From Deferribacteres bacterium (GTDB lineage: Bacteria > Zhuqueibacterota > Zhuqueibacteria > Zhuqueibacterales > Geothermadaptataceae): DNA of 64,000 nt. The DNA lies in assembly GCA_020633655.1 (NCBI GenBank), contig JACKDF010000005.1, positions 124,001-188,000 of the forward strand, written 5' to 3'. Positions 19,913 to 28,490 of this stretch are shown here, piece after piece (within the stretch, counting starts at the first letter, position 1; every line of letters starts with the position of its first letter). The notes below the pieces were generated by a model. It did no database searches. It was not told the origin of the DNA and saw nothing but the letters and a program-made list of their open reading frames with translations. The translations under genes and the position numbers were made by a program.

Positions 19913-21121
19913 ATGAAAAAGCTTTTTTATTTATTATTCATTTTCGCTACGCAAACTTGTTTTGCACAAAAATTCAATGGCCTGGCGAAAACGCCGCCAA
20001 TGGGTTGGAACAGTTGGAATAAATTCGCATGTGATGTGAATGAAGAATTAATCCATGAAACCGCGGATGCTATGGTCTCCAGTGGAATGAAGGATGCGGG
20101 TTATTTGTACATCAATATCGATGACTGCTGGCATGGCAAGCGCGACAGTTTAGGCTTCATCCATCCTGATCCTGAGCGGTTTCCTGCGGGAATGAAGGCG
20201 CTGGCAGACTACATTCACGCAAAAGGATTGAAGCTAGGCCTCTACTCTGATGCCGGCTGGAAAACTTGTGGCGGTCGACCAGGCAGCCGCGGTTACGAAT
20301 TCCAGGATGCAATGCAATACGCCAAATGGGGTATCGATTACTTGAAATACGACTGGTGCAATACCGAAGGATTGAATGCCGAAGGCGCCTACCTGACCAT
20401 GCGGGACGCGCTTTTTTCCGCTGGCCGGCCAATCGTTTTTAGTATGTGCGAATGGGGCAATAACAAACCGTGGGATTGGGGCAAAAAAATCGGTCATTTA
20501 TGGCGAACTACCGGCGATATCACGAATTGCTTCGATTGCGTAGTCGACCATGGAACCTGGAAATCCTGGGGTGTGATGCAAATTCTTGATATGCAAAAAG
20601 GTTTGCGTCAGCACACCGGCCCTGATCACTGGAATGATCCGGATATGATGGAAGTGGGAAACGGTATGTCGGTGAATGAAGACCGCGCTCATTTTTCCAT
20701 GTGGTGCATGCTGGCGGCGCCACTTATCGCTGGCAACGACTTGCGTAACATGAGCAATGAGACGGTGGAAATTTTGACGAATGCGGATGCCGTTGCGATT
20801 AATCAGGACAAACTTGGTATTCAGGGATTCAAATATTCTGCACAGGATAGCCTGGAAATATGGCTGAAACCGCTTGAAAACGAAAACTGGGCTCTCTGTT
20901 TTTTAAATCGCGCTGTTGCGCAAAGAGAAATAAATTTTGCATGGCAAAAAAACACCATTTCCGATTCACTCTCCCAAAAAACGCTGGATTTTAATAAAAA
21001 TTCGTACATCATTCACGATGTATGGGCACAAAAGAAAATCGGTACCACGCAAGGAAAAACATTGAAAACCATGCTGCCTGGACATGATGTTCGTTTGCTC
21101 CTTTTGGAAATGCAAAATTAA
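19913..21121 (+). CDS. GH27 alpha-galactosidase
   Basis: The 402-residue protein has a signal peptide (TCFAQ) and the family opening LAKTPPMGWNSWNKF. The nucleophile is Asp147 in YLKYDWCN, and the WNDPDMMEVGNG motif contains the acid/base region. APLIAGNDLR is the usual GH27 substrate-pocket block. The barrel is followed by the short antiparallel beta C-domain, with no extra module and no T9SS tail, so the enzyme is probably periplasmic. It would remove alpha-1,6-galactose from galactomannan oligosaccharides after import. It lies 22 bp after the GH3 gene and 20 bp before the next GH5 gene. Confidence 0.93.
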   Translation: MKKLFYLLFIFATQTCFAQKFNGLAKTPPMGWNSWNKFACDVNEELIHETADAMVSSGMKDAGYLYINIDDCWHGKRDSLGFIHPDPERFPAGMKALADYIHAKGLKLGLYSDAGWKTCGGRPGSRGYEFQDAMQYAKWGIDYLKYDWCNTEGLNAEGAYLTMRDALFSAGRPIVFSMCEWGNNKPWDWGKKIGHLWRTTGDITNCFDCVVDHGTWKSWGVMQILDMQKGLRQHTGPDHWNDPDMMEVGNGMSVNEDRAHFSMWCMLAAPLIAGNDLRNMSNETVEILTNADAVAINQDKLGIQGFKYSAQDSLEIWLKPLENENWALCFLNRAVAQREINFAWQKNTISDSLSQKTLDFNKNSYIIHDVWAQKKIGTTQGKTLKTMLPGHDVRLLLLEMQN

Positions 21122-21141
21122 TCACATACGAAAGATCTGAT

Positions 21142-22473
21142 ATGAATTCCCGAACTACTTTTATTATAATCGTATCGCTATCCTTTTTCTTCATCAGATG
21201 CAATGGCCAACCGCAATTTGTCAAGGTCGACGGAACACATTTTACCATTGGTGGCAAGCCTTATCATTTTTTAGGAACCAATCTTTGGTACGGTGCGAAT
21301 TTGGGCGCATTGACGGAGGGAGGCAACCAGGAACGGCTTGTCAAAGAACTCGACCTTCTCAAATCAATCGGTATCAACAATTTACGGGTATTAGGCGCTT
21401 CGGAGGGGCAAACGCAGTCGAATACTGTAAATCCACCAATGCAACCTGAGCTCGGCCAATACAATGAAAATGTGCTACAGGGTCTGGATTTTCTTTTGGC
21501 AGAAATGGAAAAAAGGAATATGTACGCCGTGGTGTATCTGAATAATTTCTGGATATGGTCTGGCGGCATGGCGCAATACGGCGCCTGGACCAAAGGCGTT
21601 CCACTGCCAAATCCATTCTTTGAGGAGTATACATGGCATGATTTCATGAACTTCAGCGCCGGATTTTACACGAATCCTGAAGCCAATGAATACTACAGAA
21701 TTTACCTTAAAATGCTGATCAACAGGAAAAATACAGTGACCGGTGTCCGCTACAAAGACGATCCGACCATCATGTCATGGCAATTGGCCAATGAACCGAG
21801 GCCAGGCGAAGGCGAGCAAGGAAAAAGGAATTTTACTGTGTTCGGTAACTGGATCGACGAAACAGCCTCATATATCAAATCGCTCGACGTTAACCACCTT
21901 GTTTCCACTGGAAATGAAGGATTAGCTGGAGCGATGTGGTCGGATAGCTTATATAAACGGATTCACAGTTATGAACAGATCGATTACTTGACCTTCCATC
22001 TGTGGCTTCTCAACTGGACCTGGTTTGATCCAATAAAAGCCGAAGAAACCTACCCCGAAGGCGCGCAAAAAGCCAGTGGCTACATCGAAGCTCACATCGG
22101 TTATGCCAGGGAAGTGGGCAAACCGCTGGTCTTGGAAGAATTCGGTCTGCCACGGGACGGCCATATTTACTCACCAAAAGCGAGCACAAAATATCGTGAC
22201 CAATATTTTGATCTGGTTTTTAGCAAAATAGTGGAAAATGCCAGAAATGGCGGTCCATTGGCTGGTAGCAACTTTTGGACGTGGGGCGGTTTTGGCAAAG
22301 CACGCGATCCACAAAACGCGGTTTGGAAGCAGGGTGATGATTTCACAGGCGATCCGCCGCAGGAACCGCAGGGTAGAAATTCCGTTTTTGTGACGGACAG
22401 CAGCACCGTGGAAGTTTTGAAAAAATATGCAGGATTAATGAATGAAATCAAGGTGAAAAAAAATGCGCAATAG
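21142..22473 (+). CDS. GH5 endo-beta-mannanase (GH5_7-like)
   Basis: The 443-residue protein resembles GH5 subfamily 7 mannanases: the start FVKVDGTHFTIGGKPYHFLG, then NLRVLGASEG, acid/base Glu218 in WQLANEPRPG and nucleophile Glu333 in LVLEEFGLPRDG, with WTWGGFG near the end. The N-terminal hydrophobic stretch ends FIRCNGQ, so Cys20 could be a lipidation site although the lipobox is not canonical. There is no T9SS tail. It probably trims imported mannan oligosaccharides in the periplasm or at the outer-membrane inner face. Its 3' end overlaps the next gene by 11 bp, suggesting coupled translation. Confidence 0.88.
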   Translation: MNSRTTFIIIVSLSFFFIRCNGQPQFVKVDGTHFTIGGKPYHFLGTNLWYGANLGALTEGGNQERLVKELDLLKSIGINNLRVLGASEGQTQSNTVNPPMQPELGQYNENVLQGLDFLLAEMEKRNMYAVVYLNNFWIWSGGMAQYGAWTKGVPLPNPFFEEYTWHDFMNFSAGFYTNPEANEYYRIYLKMLINRKNTVTGVRYKDDPTIMSWQLANEPRPGEGEQGKRNFTVFGNWIDETASYIKSLDVNHLVSTGNEGLAGAMWSDSLYKRIHSYEQIDYLTFHLWLLNWTWFDPIKAEETYPEGAQKASGYIEAHIGYAREVGKPLVLEEFGLPRDGHIYSPKASTKYRDQYFDLVFSKIVENARNGGPLAGSNFWTWGGFGKARDPQNAVWKQGDDFTGDPPQEPQGRNSVFVTDSSTVEVLKKYAGLMNEIKVKKNAQ

Positions 22474-23863
22474 TATTTTTGCGATATTTTTAGTTTTCCT
22501 CTTTTCCTGTTCACAAAACAACAACCCCATTGTTGCTGAGTTTGGGGATCAACAGATAACGCTGGAAGAATTTAAAATAGCCTATCTTGACATCCTCAAA
22601 AAGCCGGATGTTTTCGATTCCCCGGCATTGCGAGAAAAATTTCTTGATGAATTGATCGCTTCGCGGGTCCTTGCAGAGGAAGCGAAAAAACGCGGTTATG
22701 ACAAAGACGAAAAACTGCAGTACAAATCCATCGCCTACAAAAACAAAGCGTTGCGCGAGGCCCACTTCAACGCCGTTATTCGGCCAATGTTTTCGGTGAG
22801 AGAAAAAGATGTGCAGGAAGTCTATATTTTTAACCAGGAAGAGCGCAAAATCAGTCACCTTTTTGCTGATACGAAACAAGAGATCGACAGTATCTATACA
22901 TTGCTTGAAAGGGGTGGCTCTTTTGAAGCAATTGCCAAAGACTTATTTGACAATCCAGTGTTGGTGGAAAATGGCGGTGATCTTGGTTGGATTCATTGGG
23001 ATGCACTGGAATACGACATGGCAATGGCAGCCTTTCGTATGCAAATCGGGGAGTTCTCAGCGCCGATTAGATCTCAATTTGGCTATCATATTTTAAAGGT
23101 AACGGATTACAAAAAGAAACCGTTGATCACGCGCATGGAATATGAACAGCATAGAGACAAAGCCAAAGCAATGCTTGAATATAAACTCGGCGATAAACTT
23201 GCATTTGAGCATGTTAGTAGCATGTTCGACAAAGCTGAAATCGATGTCAATCCCGGTGTTGCAACTGCTGTCCGTTCCAAACTTAAAGAAATTTTTCAGC
23301 GCAAACCCAATCAGTATAACGAAATGAATGAGATGCAATTGACTGACGATGAAGTCAATTTAGTCGAAGTAAACGTGTGGGATATGCGACATGACAGGTT
23401 TGCTACAATCAACGGGAAGACGTACACCGTCGGCGAATTCATCGGTGCTTTGAATTATATCCCCTACAGCATCATTCATAATAGCTTCAGGAAAACGATG
23501 TCTTATGCGTTTCGTGATTTTTTAATCGAATCCGAAGCGCGGGAATTTGGACTTGAAAATGAGGAAGAAGCGCTCCTCAAAAGCAATTTATACAACGAAT
23601 ATTTGCTCCAGCTTGCATTGAGGCGTGAATTAGTTAATAACACGAAAGTCTCTGAGGACGAAATACTGCACTATTATGAACAGAACAATGCACAATTCAA
23701 AGGTGCAGAATTCGGCCAGGTTCGAAAAACTATTGAGAATATTTTGTACAGAAACAAAAGAGCACAGGTAATTCCTGATTTCGTGCAATCGCTGCTTGCA
23801 AGCAGAAACATTATTAAAAACGTGGAATTGATTCAGCGATATTATGATTCACTTCTAGACTGA
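22463..23863 (+). CDS. Parvulin-type peptidyl-prolyl isomerase lipoprotein (PpiC/SurA-like)
   Basis: The 466-residue protein has a lipoprotein-like leader (FLFSC, Cys16). A SurA-N-like helical region (about residues 25-115) is followed by a rotamase domain (about 120-215) with the parvulin signatures GGDLGWI and FGYHILKV. A second poorly conserved segment (about 220-460) contains HYYEQNNAQFKG, which looks like a degenerate parvulin or chaperone arm. Such proteins fold outer-membrane and secreted proteins in the periplasm. The start overlaps the GH5 gene by 11 bp, placing it at the end of the glycan locus, where it may assist folding of the exported enzymes; that link is inference. The next 289 bp contain a terminator. 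Confidence 0.85.
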   Translation: MRNSIFAIFLVFLFSCSQNNNPIVAEFGDQQITLEEFKIAYLDILKKPDVFDSPALREKFLDELIASRVLAEEAKKRGYDKDEKLQYKSIAYKNKALREAHFNAVIRPMFSVREKDVQEVYIFNQEERKISHLFADTKQEIDSIYTLLERGGSFEAIAKDLFDNPVLVENGGDLGWIHWDALEYDMAMAAFRMQIGEFSAPIRSQFGYHILKVTDYKKKPLITRMEYEQHRDKAKAMLEYKLGDKLAFEHVSSMFDKAEIDVNPGVATAVRSKLKEIFQRKPNQYNEMNEMQLTDDEVNLVEVNVWDMRHDRFATINGKTYTVGEFIGALNYIPYSIIHNSFRKTMSYAFRDFLIESEAREFGLENEEEALLKSNLYNEYLLQLALRRELVNNTKVSEDEILHYYEQNNAQFKGAEFGQVRKTIENILYRNKRAQVIPDFVQSLLASRNIIKNVELIQRYYDSLLD

Positions 23864-23976
23864 ATAATCCCTTATGCGCGCGTTGCTTGTTTTTATTAAC
23901 TACTTTTACTGATGAATGGTGACATCCTCTAAAGTATAAGTTGCCTGCAAAAAATTGTGTTCAAAAAAAAATAAAT

Positions 23977-24017
23977 GAAAAAAGCAGTCCATCGTAAATT
24001 GATGTGCTGCTTTTTTT
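23977..24017 (+). terminator. Rho-independent terminator after the glycan locus
   Basis: AAAAAAGCAG (23978-23987) pairs with CTGCTTTTTT (24007-24016); an inner pair CATC/GATG closes the loop. The right arm runs directly into a T-rich tract. It lies about 115 bp after the parvulin stop, and separates the mannan locus from the KDPG cluster. Confidence 0.8.
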
Positions 24018-24152
24018 GTTTTATTTTATTACTTTTAAGCTCACAGAATCTCGCTGTTAAGCTAAAGAAGCGTGCTGTCTCCACGGATTAAAAGCATGGG
24101 ACATAATCATGAAGCAAAACAGGGAGTATGAAACTCAATTAAAGGACTTGCA

Positions 24153-24791
24153 ATGTCACGTTTAGCCATACTACAAAAAGTTACCACTGAAAAAGCAGTC
24201 GCGGTTATTCGCATGAGCGATTCCGCAAAACTTATGAAAGTTGCCGAAGCACTGATGGAAGGCGGACTTTCCATTTTGGAAATCACCATGACGACGCCCA
24301 ACGCATTGAAGGTAATCGAAGAAGCTACGAAAACCTTCGACAGCGGGATGACAATTGGCGTTGGTTCCGTTTTGGATGCGGAAACCGCCCGTCTGGCGAT
24401 CAATGCCGGCGCACAATACGTCGTTTCACCAATTTTCAAACCGGAAATCATCCACACATCCCATCGCTACGATGTACCGGCGATGCCTGGCTGCTTCTCA
24501 CCAAGTGAGATTCTTGAAGCGCACGAACAAGGCGCGGACATCGTTAAGGTTTTCCCGGCGGATGTGCTGGGTATGGCTTTCTTCAAGGCGATCAAAGCGC
24601 CGATGCCGCACCTGAATCTCATGCCCACAGGTGGTGTTTCACTCACCAATGCAGGGGAGTGGATTAAGGCAGGTGCCTGTGCTGTGGGGATTGGTAGTGC
24701 GCTTTTAGAAAAACAGGCTATCGATGAAGGCAATTGGAATAAGTTAAAAGAAAATGCCAGACTCCTGCGTTCAACGCTGGATCAAGTGTGA
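24153..24791 (+). CDS. eda: 2-dehydro-3-deoxyphosphogluconate (KDPG/KHG) aldolase
   Basis: The 212-residue product has the class I KDPG aldolase layout. The Schiff-base lysine is Lys132 in DIVKVFPAD, the catalytic Glu43 is in LEITMTT, and a phosphate-binding MPTGGVS follows. Length matches the family (about 205-215). It cleaves KDPG to pyruvate and glyceraldehyde-3-phosphate in the cytoplasm. Together with the KDG kinase gene 128 bp downstream it completes the lower branch of uronate or Entner-Doudoroff catabolism. A clear AAAGGA precedes the ATG by about 10 nt. Confidence 0.95.
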   Translation: MSRLAILQKVTTEKAVAVIRMSDSAKLMKVAEALMEGGLSILEITMTTPNALKVIEEATKTFDSGMTIGVGSVLDAETARLAINAGAQYVVSPIFKPEIIHTSHRYDVPAMPGCFSPSEILEAHEQGADIVKVFPADVLGMAFFKAIKAPMPHLNLMPTGGVSLTNAGEWIKAGACAVGIGSALLEKQAIDEGNWNKLKENARLLRSTLDQV

Positions 24792-24819
24792 TAATTAATT
24801 ATTTAACAGGTATACAACG

Positions 24820-24899
24820 AGGTGCGACGCACTTTACACATGAACTATTTGCAAATTTACATGGTTTTTTGACGCTCAAACTTGAAGTGCGTCGCACCT
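24820..24899. repeat. Paired GTGCG(A/T)CGCAC palindrome element, copy 1
   Basis: AGGTGCGACGCACTT (24820-24834) and AAGTGCGTCGCACCT (24885-24899) are exact inverted copies, and each arm itself contains the odd palindrome GTGCGNCGCAC. The 50-bp spacer is A+T-rich. A second element of the same size and arms is at 56580-56661, in the opposite orientation, with the CTTCAAG extension conserved. The right arm ends just before the KDG kinase ribosome site (GGAGGA), so it lies in that gene's leader. Confidence 0.85.
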
Positions 24900-24919
24900 T
24901 TTATGGAGGATAGTTTTAA

Positions 24920-25951
24920 ATGAAAAAAATAGTTACTTTTGGTGAAATCATGCTGCGGCTCTCAACGCCGGGATTTAAACGTTTTATGCAGTCGCAATCT
25001 TTTGACGTCAATTTTGGCGGTGGCGAGGCAAATGTTGCTGTTGCATTAGCCAACTTTGGCATGAATGCTTACTTTGTCAGCAAATTACCAAAGCATGAAA
25101 TCGGCCAATCGGCAGTGAATGAATTGCGCCGTTTTGGTGTGCGGACGGACTATATTGTGCGAGGCGGAGAGCGGGTCGGAATTTATTTTCTCGAAACCGG
25201 AGCCAGTCAACGGGCTTCGAAAGTTGTTTACGATCGTGCGCACTCCGCGGTGAGTGAAATGACAGCGGAAGAAGTCGACTGGGCTGCTGTTTTCGATGGT
25301 GCAGACTGGTTCCATTGGACCGGCATCACACCGGCGCTGGGGGAGTCGGCACGTGCCAGTGTGAAAGCGGCCTGCGAAGCGGCAAAAGCTGCGGGTGCAA
25401 CCATCAGCTGCGATCTTAATTTTCGAAAAAAATTGTGGACTGAAAAAGAAGCGCAAAGTTTTATGCAACCCCTGATGCAGCATGTTGATGTCTGCATCGC
25501 AAATGAAGAGGATGCTGAGAAAAGTTTGGGTTTGAAAGCGGGCAAATCGGATGTCGAAAGTGCAGAGCTTGAGGAAGAATCCTATTTTGAAGTGGCAAAA
25601 GCCTTGAAAAAACAATATGGATTCCGTGCTGTTGCAATTACATTGCGGGAGAGTTTTTCCGCATCGCGAAATGGCTGGAGCGCACTGCTGCTGGATGACC
25701 GTGATTGTTCGACACCCGTGCGTTCACGCCGTTACGACGTACAAATCGTTGACCGTGTCGGCGGTGGTGACAGTTTTGCCAGCGGCTTGATTTACGGCTT
25801 GTTGAACAAAGAAAACACCAAAGATGCCCTCGAGTTTGCTGTTGCAGCATCCTGCCTGAAGCAAACCATTCCCGGTGATTTGAACCTGGTGAGCGTAGAT
25901 GAAGTAGAAAAGCTCGCACAAGGTGGTGGCAGTGGACGGGTTGAGCGGTGA
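24920..25951 (+). CDS. kdgK: 2-keto-3-deoxygluconate kinase (PfkB family)
   Basis: The 343-residue protein is a ribokinase-fold sugar kinase: FGEIMLRLSTPG at the start, the NFGGGEANVAVALANFG substrate loop, SCDLNFRKKLW, and the PfkB signature with catalytic Asp in GGGDSFASGL. KDG kinase is favoured over fructokinase because of the LRLSTPG/RFMQ start and the neighbouring KDPG aldolase. It phosphorylates KDG to KDPG in the cytoplasm. TGGAGGA lies 10 nt before the ATG. The 37-bp gap to the next gene suggests co-transcription with the methyltransferase module. Confidence 0.92.
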   Translation: MKKIVTFGEIMLRLSTPGFKRFMQSQSFDVNFGGGEANVAVALANFGMNAYFVSKLPKHEIGQSAVNELRRFGVRTDYIVRGGERVGIYFLETGASQRASKVVYDRAHSAVSEMTAEEVDWAAVFDGADWFHWTGITPALGESARASVKAACEAAKAAGATISCDLNFRKKLWTEKEAQSFMQPLMQHVDVCIANEEDAEKSLGLKAGKSDVESAELEEESYFEVAKALKKQYGFRAVAITLRESFSASRNGWSALLLDDRDCSTPVRSRRYDVQIVDRVGGGDSFASGLIYGLLNKENTKDALEFAVAASCLKQTIPGDLNLVSVDEVEKLAQGGGSGRVER

Positions 25952-25988
25952 GAATTCACATCTTTAAGGAAATCGCTGGAGTAATTCT

Positions 25989-26861
25989 ATGAGCATAGAC
26001 GGTCTTACAATAATTGGTGAATCCATCAACGATTCGGTACCCTCGACACATAAATTATTCGATGTAAATGATATCGAGGGAATAATTGAATTGGCCCGGT
26101 TTCAGGCTGAAAATGGTGCGGCGTACATCGATGTGAATGTGGGCTTGCGCACACCTGCATTCATGGCTGACCTGATCACAAAAATACAGAAGGCCGTTTC
26201 CGTTCCGCTTTCTGTAGACACACCGGATCCTGAAATCGCTGAGGCCGGTTTGAAGGCGTACAAACCGGAACTCGCAGGTGGCAAAAAACCAATTCTTAAC
26301 TCCATTTCCGAAGCGCGTTTGGAAATGTTTGATCTTTATAAAACACAGCCGTTTGTACCCATATTGCTGGCAACCGAAGGTGCAAATGAAAGTGGTGCCG
26401 TCGGGATGAACAAGACTGCTGCGCAAACCTATGGTACAGCAAAACGTATGGTGCGTATTGCCCGTGAACGTGTGGGTGATGTCGCCAATAACGAACTCAT
26501 TATTGATCCCGGTATCATACCCCTTGGCAGCGATTCTGAAGGAAATTTCAAACGGCTCATGGAGAGTATAAAAATGATTCATGAGGACGAAGATCTTGCC
26601 GGACTCAATATGTCTGTCGGATTGAGCAATTTTACGGTTATGCTGCCACCGAAAATGCCCGACGGTTCGCCGTTGAAAGGCCCTCTGGAAAGCGCCTTTC
26701 TCACCATGGCCATGCCCTTTGGATTCAACATGGTCATCGGGTCGGTAAAGCGGAAGTACCAGCTTTTGGATAAGGATCATCCCGCTATGTTATGCCTGAA
26801 AGATGTACTGCAACTCGAAGGCTTCGACGCTGTGATGCGAGTGATGATGTATTATTCCTAA
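25989..26861 (+). CDS. Methyltetrahydrofolate:corrinoid methyltransferase (AcsE/MtrH-like, pterin-binding fold)
   Basis: The 290-residue protein has the dihydropteroate-synthase-like TIM-barrel pattern of pterin-dependent methyltransferases: IIGESIND at strand 1, ARFQAENGAAYIDVNVG, PLSVDTPDPEIAEAGL, KPILNSIS, and DPGIIPLGSD. The pattern matches AcsE and related enzymes that move a methyl group between methyl-THF and a corrinoid protein. No corrinoid protein gene is in the window, so the partner is unknown. It is followed at 17 bp by a MetV-like gene and then MetF, a set known from acetogen methyl branches. The family call is firm; the direction of transfer and substrate are inferred. Confidence 0.85.
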   Translation: MSIDGLTIIGESINDSVPSTHKLFDVNDIEGIIELARFQAENGAAYIDVNVGLRTPAFMADLITKIQKAVSVPLSVDTPDPEIAEAGLKAYKPELAGGKKPILNSISEARLEMFDLYKTQPFVPILLATEGANESGAVGMNKTAAQTYGTAKRMVRIARERVGDVANNELIIDPGIIPLGSDSEGNFKRLMESIKMIHEDEDLAGLNMSVGLSNFTVMLPPKMPDGSPLKGPLESAFLTMAMPFGFNMVIGSVKRKYQLLDKDHPAMLCLKDVLQLEGFDAVMRVMMYYS

Positions 26862-26878
26862 GGAAGGGGAATCAACTG

Positions 26879-27289
26879 ATGCGGAAAAATATAGCCACAT
26901 TGCAAAAATCCCCGATTTCGACTGGTGAACGCAAAGTCTCACGCTTTTTACTGTTTTTTGAAGACCTGGTGAAAGTGCCCTTGTTCGGATGCCAGCATTG
27001 CGGTGAATGTGTTTTGTCCTCAACCGCGTTTGTGTGCAGCCAGCGCTGCCCAAAGAAAATGCGCAACGGCCCGTGTGGCGGCACGGGAGAAGATGGTTCC
27101 TGTGAGGTGTACCGCGACCGAAAATGTGTCTGGTATACTATTTACCGCCGATCGCAATTGTTTAGTCGCATGCGTCTGCTATTGAAATTCAATAAAATTC
27201 ACAACTGGGATTTGGAAGGGACCGCAGCCTGGGTCAACGTTTTTAAAAGACGCATTGATCCACCGATCTGGTTTGCGGGAAAAGAATGA
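26879..27289 (+). CDS. Methylenetetrahydrofolate reductase C-terminal domain protein (MetV-like, Cys-rich)
   Basis: The ATG at 26879, preceded by AAGGAAGGGGA, gives 136 residues; a longer frame reaching back to 26792 overlaps the methyltransferase gene and is rejected. The core has many cysteines: GCQHCGECV, CSQRCPKKM, NGPCGG, GSCEVY and KCVW. This is the pattern of the MTHFR C-terminal domain (PF12225), which in acetogens (MetV) partners MetF and may carry a metal or Fe-S site. It sits between an AcsE-like gene and metF, which supports a role in methylene-THF/methyl-THF interconversion. Confidence 0.85.
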   Translation: MRKNIATLQKSPISTGERKVSRFLLFFEDLVKVPLFGCQHCGECVLSSTAFVCSQRCPKKMRNGPCGGTGEDGSCEVYRDRKCVWYTIYRRSQLFSRMRLLLKFNKIHNWDLEGTAAWVNVFKRRIDPPIWFAGKE

Positions 27290-27402
27290 ATTGGTTTGGA
27301 GTGAAGATTTCAGCCTTGTTTCTGGCAGAATAGTTCTTAAACAGACTAAAAGTCTCCACTATAAACTTCACGTGCTTTATTCATAAAATGATCAAGGTGA
27401 GC

Positions 27403-27520
27403 GATGGGGCTGGGTTAAAACATGATTTTATGAGCGTAACTCGACATTTATGTCGTAAATTTAGGCTCAAAAATGAGCGACATGAATGTCGCATTACATG
27501 TTTTGGCACAGCCCCCAATC
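27403..27520. repeat. MITE-like palindromic element, subfamily A, copy 1
   Basis: The left end GATGGGGCTGGGTTAAAACATG and the right end (CATGTTTTGGCACAGCCCCCAATC) are inverted. Inside are small hairpins CGACATTTATGTCG and GCGACATGAATGTCGC. The left flank GCTTTATTCATAAAATGATCAA (from 27374) also matches the flank of the copy at 57423, so the full element is probably longer than the core. No open frame is present. It lies in the 289-bp gap between the metV-like and metF genes. Confidence 0.85.
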
Positions 27521-27578
27521 TTGTGGCTTAAAATAGAGCAGATTACGTTACTTAATGCCATCAATCCAATAAGAATGG

Positions 27579-28478
27579 ATGCATCCCCTGAAACTGAGAG
27601 AGAAAATAGCAAGTGGAGAATTTATCCTCTGTGGTGAAATCGGTCCACCACAAAGTTGCGATGATCTGGCTATCCGGGAGAAAGCAGCTCATTTCAAAGG
27701 CCATGTGGATGCAGTAAATATCACCGACAACCAGAGTGCCGTTGTTCGTTTATCAAGCATTGCCGCTGCGAGAATCTTGTTAGAAGAAGGTGTGGAGCCA
27801 ATCATGCAGATGACCTGCAGGGATCGAAACCGGCTTGCTATACAAAGTGATTTACTTGGCGCTGCAGCTCTGGGCATCGAAAATGTGTTGTGTCTGACAG
27901 GCGATCACCAGAAATTTGGTGACCAGCCGGAAGCCAAAGGCGTGTTTGATCTTGATTCTGTTCAGCTGATTGCAACAGTGGCACAATTGAATGCCGGCTA
28001 TTTGCTTTCCGGGAAAGAAATAAAAAAAGCACCAGATTTTCTTATCGGCGCTGCGGCGAATCCTTTTGCACCGCCCCTGGAAATGCGTGTGATTCGCCTG
28101 CAAAAAAAAGTTGCTGCTGGCGCCAATTTTATTCAAACACAACCCGTTTTTGATCTGGACTTGTTTTCCCGATGGATGCAAAAGGTTGTTTCTTTTGGCG
28201 TGCATGAGAAATGCGCGATCCTTGCCGGAGTGATGCCTGTGAAGTCCGTGAAAACACTGCTTTACATGCGTAAAAATGTACCGGGCATGAAAATCAGTCA
28301 GGAATACATTGATCGCATGCACAATGCGAGCGAACCGCAGGAGGTAGGTCTTAAAATCGCCGTAGAAATTATCGATTCACTCAAACAAATAAACGGCGTT
28401 CGTGGCATTCATATTTTACCGGTGATGTGGGAAAGTATTGTCCCGACTCTTGTGACAAAAATTCAGAAATCTATATAA
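27579..28478 (+). CDS. metF: 5,10-methylenetetrahydrofolate reductase
   Basis: The 299-residue protein has the MTHFR TIM-barrel motifs: GEIGPPQS, VDAVNITDNQS, QMTCRDRNRLAIQSDLLGA, NVLCLTGDHQKFGD, the ANPFAPP block and FIQTQPVFDLD. It reduces methylene-THF to methyl-THF with FAD, or runs in reverse. The opening is of the acetogen and archaeal MetF type rather than E. coli MetF, matching the presence of a separate MetV-like gene upstream. A 289-bp gap with a MITE-like element separates it from that gene, so it may have its own promoter. The TRAP transporter genes follow at 12 bp. Confidence 0.92.
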   Translation: MHPLKLREKIASGEFILCGEIGPPQSCDDLAIREKAAHFKGHVDAVNITDNQSAVVRLSSIAAARILLEEGVEPIMQMTCRDRNRLAIQSDLLGAAALGIENVLCLTGDHQKFGDQPEAKGVFDLDSVQLIATVAQLNAGYLLSGKEIKKAPDFLIGAAANPFAPPLEMRVIRLQKKVAAGANFIQTQPVFDLDLFSRWMQKVVSFGVHEKCAILAGVMPVKSVKTLLYMRKNVPGMKISQEYIDRMHNASEPQEVGLKIAVEIIDSLKQINGVRGIHILPVMWESIVPTLVTKIQKSI

Positions 28479-28490
28479 TTAAACGCGGGA

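Noticed and set aside
26055..26780. Long antisense open frame (241 codons) opposite the methyltransferase gene
   Set aside because: Its product is rich in His, Cys and Phe and has no recognisable motif; it mirrors a well-conserved gene on the + strand. Similar antisense frames at 18316-18912, 51563-52231 and 28659-29411 were dropped for the same reason.
26792..26878. Longer MetV-like start overlapping the methyltransferase gene
   Set aside because: Its residues are arginine- and cysteine-rich out-of-frame translation of the methyltransferase end; the ATG at 26879 has a good ribosome site.
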